Shown here in pieces: positions 7,195-11,444 of a DNA stretch of 11,444 nucleotides. The notes under the pieces are model-generated. The model was given only the letters and a program-made list of their open reading frames with translations, was not told where the DNA came from and did not search any database. Location: assembly GCA_002345425.1 (NCBI GenBank), contig DDWA01000015.1:4640-16083 (forward strand), in the 5' to 3' direction. The stretch is from Caryophanales bacterium UBA2298. GTDB lineage: Bacteria > Bacillota_I > Bacilli_A > Izemoplasmatales > Hujiaoplasmataceae. How positions within the stretch are numbered: the stretch's first letter is position 1; each line of letters opens with the position of its first letter. Both the position numbers and the translations under genes were made by a program.

Positions 7195-7223
7195 ATTATA
7201 TCATAATTTAAAATTAAATTTTT
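7195..7223 (-). promoter_or_regulatory. Promoter of the lipoprotein gene
   Basis: A consensus -10 TATAAT (7195-7200) is preceded by TG one base upstream, making an extended -10 element. The best -35 look-alike, TTGAAA, is 21 bases away, which is too far, so activity probably rests on the extended -10. Transcription would start near 7188, about 37 bases before the TTG start. The site falls between the potD terminator and the lipoprotein gene. Confidence 0.6.
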
Positions 7224-7225
7224 TC

Positions 7226-7265
7226 AAAAATAAAAAAAAGCAACTTTTTTTCATAAAGGTTGCTT
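7226..7265 (-). terminator. Rho-independent terminator of the potABCD operon
   Basis: Minus-strand RNA forms a 7-bp stem AAGCAAC/GUUGCUU (arms 7259-7265 and 7238-7244), extended by three A-U pairs beyond one mismatch, with a short loop, followed by a U-run interrupted by a single A (about 7226-7237). It lies just after the potD stop and is the clearest terminator in the window. Confidence 0.8.
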
Positions 7266-7283
7266 CTCATTAATTAGTTATAA

Positions 7284-8435
7284 TTATCCCGTAATTACAT
7301 CTTGAATCATAGTACCGATAGCATCTACATCAGTAGGATTTAATGTTGTTAATGGGTAATATGTTCTTTCTACTTCCATATTATAGTAAATACTGTTAGC
7401 GTTCGCCCAATTTTTTCTCCAAGTGTCTTCAGAGTCCAAATAACTGATAATAATATCAAAAGCTTCTTCAAAAGCTACGGCATAACCTACTACTTCAGCG
7501 TTTAAAGCTGCATTTTCAGGATCTAACAAGAAATTGATGAACTGATGAGCCCCTTCAAGATTAGTCACAGTATTAGGAATTACCATACAATCAAGGAAAA
7601 CCATTGTTGTGTCAGGAATATAAATATCAAAATCACTTCTTACTTCTTCTAAAGTTTTACCTTCATCTAATTGAATATAAAGTCTATCCAAATAGTCACC
7701 GGTATAAGTAAATGCCATATCTAAATTATCAGCTTCGATATTTCTCTTTAGAGTATCGTCGCCCCACTCAGTGAAGCTAGCGTCTTCAATAACTGTTTGA
7801 ACAGAATTTAAAAGTTCAGTATTATAATCGTTAGGATTGTTATCCATATACATCATCGCTGCCGCATAAGCAAATTGCGGAACGTCATACATTCCTCTTC
7901 TTGCTGTTGGAAAATATGTGTCAGCTTCAAAATAAACATCCCAACCATGTTCGTATAAAGCTTCTTCTAAGCCTTCTACTCTGTTGTTATAGATTATACC
8001 AAATGTTCCCCAGAAATAAGGTATTGCATAATTGTTGTAATTGATTGTTTGACCAGATCTTTCAAGTGTAGTTGCACTCATTGAAGTAAAGATTTGATCA
8101 ACACCATCCATATAAGTAACTTCAGATCTGTTAGGTAATAAATTATAATTCAATTCCACTAACATATCTTCTTCTACCATCTTTTCAATCATATAATCAG
8201 ATGGTATTACCAAGTCAAAAGCTGTTGTTTTGCTTTTGATTTTTGAATAAAAAAGTTCATTTGAGTCCGCAACACTGATGACAACATCAATATTATATTC
8301 TTCTTCAAATTTTTCTACTACATCATCGTTGATATACTCTCCCCAGTTTAAAATTCTAAGTTTAGGTTTTGAACTACAAGCTACTAAAATTAAAGATAAA
8401 CTAAGAAGAAATATTGTTAAAACTATTTTTTTCAT
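7284..8435 (-). CDS. potD: Spermidine/putrescine-type substrate-binding lipoprotein PotD
   Basis: Extracellular substrate-binding protein of the polyamine ABC transporter, tethered by lipid: signal peptide with lipobox LVAC, C20. The mature part opens LRILNWGEYI (W31, Y34), matching the NWTEY of E. coli PotD, and continues with DLVIPSDYMIEKM (74-86), IPYFWGTFGIIYN (138-150) and LEGAHQFINFLLDPENA (293-309). At 383 residues it is slightly longer than E. coli PotD (348). By eye alignment the acidic ligands D168 and D257 of E. coli are kept (D184, D282), but E171 becomes Q187, W229 becomes Y244 and W255 becomes F280, so the exact polyamine is uncertain. The ATG at 8435 lies inside the potC gene (35-base overlap), with a modest AAAGGG ribosome site. 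Last gene of the operon, before a terminator. Family certain; substrate inferred. Confidence 0.93.
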   Translation of the reverse strand: MKKIVLTIFLLSLSLILVACSSKPKLRILNWGEYINDDVVEKFEEEYNIDVVISVADSNELFYSKIKSKTTAFDLVIPSDYMIEKMVEEDMLVELNYNLLPNRSEVTYMDGVDQIFTSMSATTLERSGQTINYNNYAIPYFWGTFGIIYNNRVEGLEEALYEHGWDVYFEADTYFPTARRGMYDVPQFAYAAAMMYMDNNPNDYNTELLNSVQTVIEDASFTEWGDDTLKRNIEADNLDMAFTYTGDYLDRLYIQLDEGKTLEEVRSDFDIYIPDTTMVFLDCMVIPNTVTNLEGAHQFINFLLDPENAALNAEVVGYAVAFEEAFDIIISYLDSEDTWRKNWANANSIYYNMEVERTYYPLTTLNPTDVDAIGTMIQDVITG

Positions 8436-9288
8436 CTTTTTTCCCTTTCTTTTGCCTTTGCAAAAATTGATATAAAAGCAACCCTACCAAAGTAAATAAT
8501 GTCAGTAAAGTTGAGAACGCATAAACTGAAGGCGTTAAATTCCTTCTGCCGATAACGGCATAAATCCAAATTGACAAGTTATCGAAGCCCGCACCTGTAT
8601 TAAAATACGAAATCGCGAAATCATCTATACTCATCGTTAAAGCCAATAACATTCCGGAGAAAATACCAGCTTTAATTGCTGGGATAACAACCTTAATTAA
8701 AGCTTTATAAGGTTTCACCCCTAAATCCATAGCAGCATCCATTAGGTTTGGATCAGTTTCTTTTAATTTTGGCATTACACTTAAGATTACATATGGAATC
8801 GTAAAGAATAAATGTGCCATAACTAAAGTGAATAATCCAAAGATATTAGGGAAAACAACCATTAATAATCTAAACATTAACATTAAGCTAAAACCTGTAA
8901 CGATATCAGCGTTCAAGATTGGTACATTATTAAGCAACATCCAAAGTACTCTTGATTTCTTACTTAAGGCATAGAGCCCTACCGCAAAGAAGGTTCCCAA
9001 GAAAGTAGCGAGTACTGTAGCGATTGAACTAACTAAAAACGTATTTTTAATCGCTTGCATCAACTCTTCTTCTTGTAAGATATTAGCATACCATTGAAAC
9101 GAGATATTGGTGAAGATTGATAAGTTTCTACTTTCATTGATTGATTGGATTGCAATCACAATGATTGAAAGATAGAGACCTAAAACAATAAGTACTACTA
9201 AAACTTTTTTAAAGATACTATAGATTTTATTTAATTTAGTAAAATCACGATAACCATAGTCTTTGATAGATGCTCTGTTGTTTTCCAT
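8401..9288 (-). CDS. potC: Polyamine ABC transporter permease PotC
   Basis: Inner-membrane permease of 295 residues with about six hydrophobic segments (near 27-50, 84-108, 126-146, 150-172, 205-222, 255-276). The cytoplasmic EAA loop DAAMDLGVKPYKALIKVVIP (184-203) is the contact for the ATPase, and SIDDFAISYF (220-229) is a hallmark of PotC. It pairs with PotB to form the channel. The ATG at 9288 shares its A with the TAA stop of potB (TAATG), and a GGAG site lies about 13 bases upstream. The hydrophilic, Lys-rich tail (279-295) reads over the start of potD. Compared with E. coli PotC it has about 20 extra N-terminal residues before the first membrane span. Confidence 0.93.
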   Translation of the reverse strand: MENNRASIKDYGYRDFTKLNKIYSIFKKVLVVLIVLGLYLSIIVIAIQSINESRNLSIFTNISFQWYANILQEEELMQAIKNTFLVSSIATVLATFLGTFFAVGLYALSKKSRVLWMLLNNVPILNADIVTGFSLMLMFRLLMVVFPNIFGLFTLVMAHLFFTIPYVILSVMPKLKETDPNLMDAAMDLGVKPYKALIKVVIPAIKAGIFSGMLLALTMSIDDFAISYFNTGAGFDNLSIWIYAVIGRRNLTPSVYAFSTLLTLFTLVGLLLYQFLQRQKKGKKDEKNSFNNISS

Positions 9289-10115
9289 TATAATAAAGTC
9301 TCTCCTTCCTTATCAAATTTTGTTAAGAGAAAGATTGAACCTAATATAAAGATTAAGATAACTACAGCTAATAAAGCGCCATGATTATAGTTTGTGTAGA
9401 TAAACTTATTTTCGATAATATTACCGATAAACACAATTCGTCCTCTCGATAAAATCTTAGGAATCGCAAAGCCAGCTAAAGTCGGTAAGAATACCATAAT
9501 TGATCCAGTGACAACACCTTTAAATGATAAGGGAAACACTACTTTCCAGAATTTTTTAAAAGGAGTTAATCCTAAATCTAAAGCCGCTTCTTCTAAAGCA
9601 TAGTCAATCTTTTCTAACGCTGTGTAAACGGAAAGAATCATAAATGGCATATAAGTAAATACTAAACCGAATAATACCGCCATCCATGTTCCACTGATAT
9701 TACCAAAGATATTAAAACCGATTATACTTTTTAAGATATTGTTTTCTGACATAATGTTCGCTAGACTTTCGGTTCTTAGAATTAAATTGGACCACATCGG
9801 TAGAATAACGAAAGTCAAGAGAATGAATTTATTCTTAAATTTAGATAATTTGATTTCATAAGCAATAAAATATCCTAAAACAAAACAGATAAATGTAGTG
9901 GCTGAAGCAAAGATAAGTGAATTTCTAAAAGCAATTATTGTCGAACTTTCCCATAAAAGCTTAAAATGACTTAATGATAAAGCAATTTCACTAACGGAAA
10001 TTGATGAATTTAAATTAGAAAAACTAATAAATATCATCGCAATTATTGGCACAAAAACGAGAACGCTCAACCATACCATGTAAGGTTTGGCTAAGACTTT
10101 AAATTCTTTATTCAC
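9288..10115 (-). CDS. potB: Polyamine ABC transporter permease PotB
   Basis: Partner permease of PotC, with about six membrane segments and the EAA loop EEAALDLGLTPFKKFWKVVFPL (positions 175-196 from the start used here). FLPTLAGFAIPKILSRG after it matches the PotB pattern LPxLGxFVxPxLLGG in loose form. I prefer GTG at 10115 (product MNKEFKVLAKPYMVW, 275 residues): GAAGG sits nine bases upstream. The alternative TTG at 10124 adds three residues but has its only purine-rich site touching the start codon, and a TGA lies just upstream in frame. Either start lies inside the end of potA, so translation should be coupled. The gene ends sharing one base with the potC start. Confidence 0.9.
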   Translation of the reverse strand: MNKEFKVLAKPYMVWLSVLVFVPIIAMIFISFSNLNSSISVSEIALSLSHFKLLWESSTIIAFRNSLIFASATTFICFVLGYFIAYEIKLSKFKNKFILLTFVILPMWSNLILRTESLANIMSENNILKSIIGFNIFGNISGTWMAVLFGLVFTYMPFMILSVYTALEKIDYALEEAALDLGLTPFKKFWKVVFPLSFKGVVTGSIMVFLPTLAGFAIPKILSRGRIVFIGNIIENKFIYTNYNHGALLAVVILIFILGSIFLLTKFDKEGETLL

Positions 10116-11250
10116 TGGCTTCAACCTTCATCATATGAATTTCATATGGATCGATAGTCAGACCAATCGGTTGACCAACTTCATAACTTTCATAAGTGTG
10201 GACCAGCAGTTTTTCTCCCTTGACTAAGACTTCATATTCATTATGAACGCCTTTGAATAGACTAAACACTACTTCACCGACCAACTTAGCTTTTTCAACG
10301 TCAACGACATCGAAATCTTCCGGTCTGATAACAACATCCACTTCTTCCATATCGTTAAAGGTATAACCCATACATTTAAAATCAACACCTAGGAAATTAA
10401 CAACATCTTTTTTGATATATGTGCCTTTTAAGATATTGGTTTCACCGATAAAGTTAGCGACGTAGCGATTGATTGGTTCGTTATAAATACTCTTAGGAGA
10501 CCCTAATTGATGAATAACACCTTCTTTCATAACGACTATTCTATCACTCATAGTCATCGCTTCTTCTTGATCATGAGTAACGAATAAGAAGGTGATACCT
10601 AAGTTTCTTTGCATTTCTTTTAATTCATATTGCATGTTTTGGCGCAACTTTAAATCAAGTGCGGCTAAGGGTTCATCAAGGAGAAGGATTTGCGGTTTAT
10701 TAACCAAAGCTCTGGCTAAAGCTACACGTTGTTGTTGACCACCTGATAGTTGGTCAACTTTTCTTTTTAAGAATCCTTCTAATTTTACTAGTTTTAAAGC
10801 TTGAATAGAATCTTTATATATTAAGCTTTTGATCGCTTTTTTAACAGAAATTTCTTTTCCCTCAGATAATTCTTTTACTTCGTTCTTAATTTTTTCTTGG
10901 CCATAGAATTGTTCAAGATAATCCCAAGTCCTGTTATTCAATCCAAAGGCAACATTATCTAAAACGTTTAAATGGGGAAATAAAGCATATTTTTGAAAAA
11001 CTGTATGGATTGGTCTAGCATAAGGCGGAAGATCATTAAAGACTTTGCCATTAATAATTACTTCACCTTCATCTGGTTTAATGAAACCAGCAATCATTCT
11101 TAAGATGGTAGTTTTACCACAACCAGATGGTCCAAGAAGAGTTAAAAACTCATTTTCATATATAGTTAAGTTGACATTCTTGACAACCATTTCATCATCA
11201 TAACTTTTTGAAATGTTTTTTAATTCTATTAATGCGCGTTTGTTTTCCAT
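10108..11250 (-). CDS. potA: Polyamine ABC transporter ATP-binding protein PotA
   Basis: Cytoplasmic ATPase that powers import through PotBC. In order: Walker A GPSGCGKTT (40-48), Q-loop Q86, signature LSGGQQQR (168-175), Walker B ILLLDEP (188-194), D-loop ALD (197-199), switch H226, then a C-terminal regulatory TOBE-type beta domain (about 265-380, IRPEDFDVV near 308-316). All catalytic residues are intact. Between NVAFGL and ALKLVKLEGF there are 46 residues (105-150) where most PotA proteins have about 16, so the helical subdomain carries a roughly 30-residue Lys/Glu-rich insertion, reminiscent of the enlarged PotA of mycoplasmas. The ATG at 11250 has a textbook AAGGAGGT five bases upstream (11256-11263). 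First gene of the operon. Confidence 0.95.
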   Translation of the reverse strand: MENKRALIELKNISKSYDDEMVVKNVNLTIYENEFLTLLGPSGCGKTTILRMIAGFIKPDEGEVIINGKVFNDLPPYARPIHTVFQKYALFPHLNVLDNVAFGLNNRTWDYLEQFYGQEKIKNEVKELSEGKEISVKKAIKSLIYKDSIQALKLVKLEGFLKRKVDQLSGGQQQRVALARALVNKPQILLLDEPLAALDLKLRQNMQYELKEMQRNLGITFLFVTHDQEEAMTMSDRIVVMKEGVIHQLGSPKSIYNEPINRYVANFIGETNILKGTYIKKDVVNFLGVDFKCMGYTFNDMEEVDVVIRPEDFDVVDVEKAKLVGEVVFSLFKGVHNEYEVLVKGEKLLVHTYESYEVGQPIGLTIDPYEIHMMKVEASE

Positions 11251-11291
11251 CCCTTACCTCCTTATGTGTAATATTTATTTTACAAAAGTTA

Positions 11292-11319
11292 ATTATAGAT
11301 GTTTTTTTCAAAAATGCAA
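11292..11319 (-). promoter_or_regulatory. Promoter of the potABCD operon
   Basis: Reading leftward, -35 TTGCAT (11314-11319) and -10 TATAAT (11292-11297) are 16 bases apart; transcription would start near 11285, about 35 bases before the potA start. The AT-rich tracts just upstream could act as an UP element. Confidence 0.7.
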
Positions 11320-11331
11320 GTGTTTTTTACT

Positions 11332-11356
11332 ATTATTTTTACAAATTATTTTTACA
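11332..11356. repeat. Tandem 12-bp direct repeat upstream of the pot promoter
   Basis: ATTATTTTTACA occurs twice exactly on the plus strand (11332-11343 and 11345-11356), a 13-base period, and a degenerate third copy (GTTTTTTACT) runs toward the -35 box. On the minus strand the unit reads TGTAAAAATAAT. It lies 13 bases upstream of the -35 box, where an activator or an UP-element contact would act. AT-rich chance repetition cannot be excluded. Confidence 0.45.
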
Positions 11357-11373
11357 GAGTCACAAATCAAACC

Positions 11374-11400
11374 TAATCGCTAAATCTCGCGATTATAATC
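11374..11400. repeat. Inverted repeats in the gap upstream of potA
   Basis: TAATCGC (11374-11380) and GCGATTA (11389-11395) form perfect 7-base arms around 8 bases; the right arm overlaps a 10-base palindrome GATTATAATC (11391-11400). No U-run follows on either strand, so it is not a terminator. It may be an operator for pot or for a gene beyond the window. The remainder of 11401-11444 shows no gene or site that I can support. Confidence 0.4.
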
Positions 11401-11444
11401 ACTTTATAAAATGCCCGTTTTAAGCCATTTAATAGTTAATTTTT

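Noticed and set aside
8278..8475. Plus-strand open frame of 65 codons
   Set aside because: It lies antisense to potD and the end of potC, has no ribosome site and no recognisable protein pattern.
11208..11423. Plus-strand open frame of 71 codons running from the potA start into the upstream gap
   Set aside because: Phe/Leu/Lys-rich low-complexity translation of AT-rich DNA, antisense to the potA start, promoter and repeats, without a convincing ribosome site.
1..11444. CRISPR array, insertion sequence, tRNA or rRNA
   Set aside because: No regularly spaced repeats, transposase motifs, cloverleaf or rRNA-like conserved blocks were seen on either strand.
1..11444. Mycoplasma genetic code (TGA as Trp)
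   Set aside because: The dehydrogenase gene ends at TGA exactly where the next gene starts, and Trp positions in GlpK, PotD and PotB use TGG.

Overview
The window is a low-GC stretch (about one third G+C by eye) in which every gene I can support reads on the minus strand. TGA is used as a stop codon (end of the FAD dehydrogenase gene), Trp is encoded by TGG, Shine-Dalgarno sites are strong (AAGGAGG type), TTG starts are common, and the lipoproteins are of Gram-positive type. One of these has a Thr-rich linker behind its lipobox, and PotA carries a mycoplasma-like insertion. This suggests a Firmicutes/Tenericutes lineage that keeps the standard code, such as Acholeplasma-, Izemoplasma- or Haloplasma-like bacteria, rather than a true Mycoplasma. 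The placement is an inference; no rRNA or tRNA is present to test it.

Region 1 (11400 down to about 7225) is a complete polyamine-type ABC transporter operon, potA-potB-potC-potD: ATPase, two permeases and a substrate-binding lipoprotein. It has a recognisable promoter ahead of potA, overlapping or abutting genes throughout, and a clear intrinsic terminator after potD. Direct and inverted repeats upstream of potA are candidate operators.

Region 2 (7200 down to 5340) is a single gene for a 603-residue surface lipoprotein of unknown function. It has its own extended -10 promoter, and no terminator is visible after it.

Region 3 (5322 down to the left edge) is a glycerol/glycerol-3-phosphate catabolic operon: glpP (antiterminator), a glpA/glpO-type FAD dehydrogenase with a BFD-like [2Fe-2S] tail, a second FAD/NAD-type oxidoreductase, a small four-cysteine protein (DUF1667 family) and glpK (glycerol kinase, cut by the window edge a few codons before its end). 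GlpK would make glycerol-3-phosphate. The three redox proteins would oxidise it to dihydroxyacetone phosphate, probably as one complex. GlpP would sense glycerol-3-phosphate and control read-through. No glycerol facilitator gene (glpF) is in the window.

The most interesting signal is regulatory. The leader ahead of glpP and the glpP-glpA gap contain two related RNA elements. Each has a purine-rich stretch, then a shared 17-nt motif (13 of 17 identical), then a long hairpin with a U-run, then a Shine-Dalgarno site. They look like two copies of a GlpP-responsive attenuator, so the antiterminator may control both its own gene and, separately, the catabolic genes behind it. Other points are a glycerol kinase without the His that HPr phosphorylates in related Firmicutes, a PotA with an enlarged helical subdomain, and a PotD with changed pocket residues.
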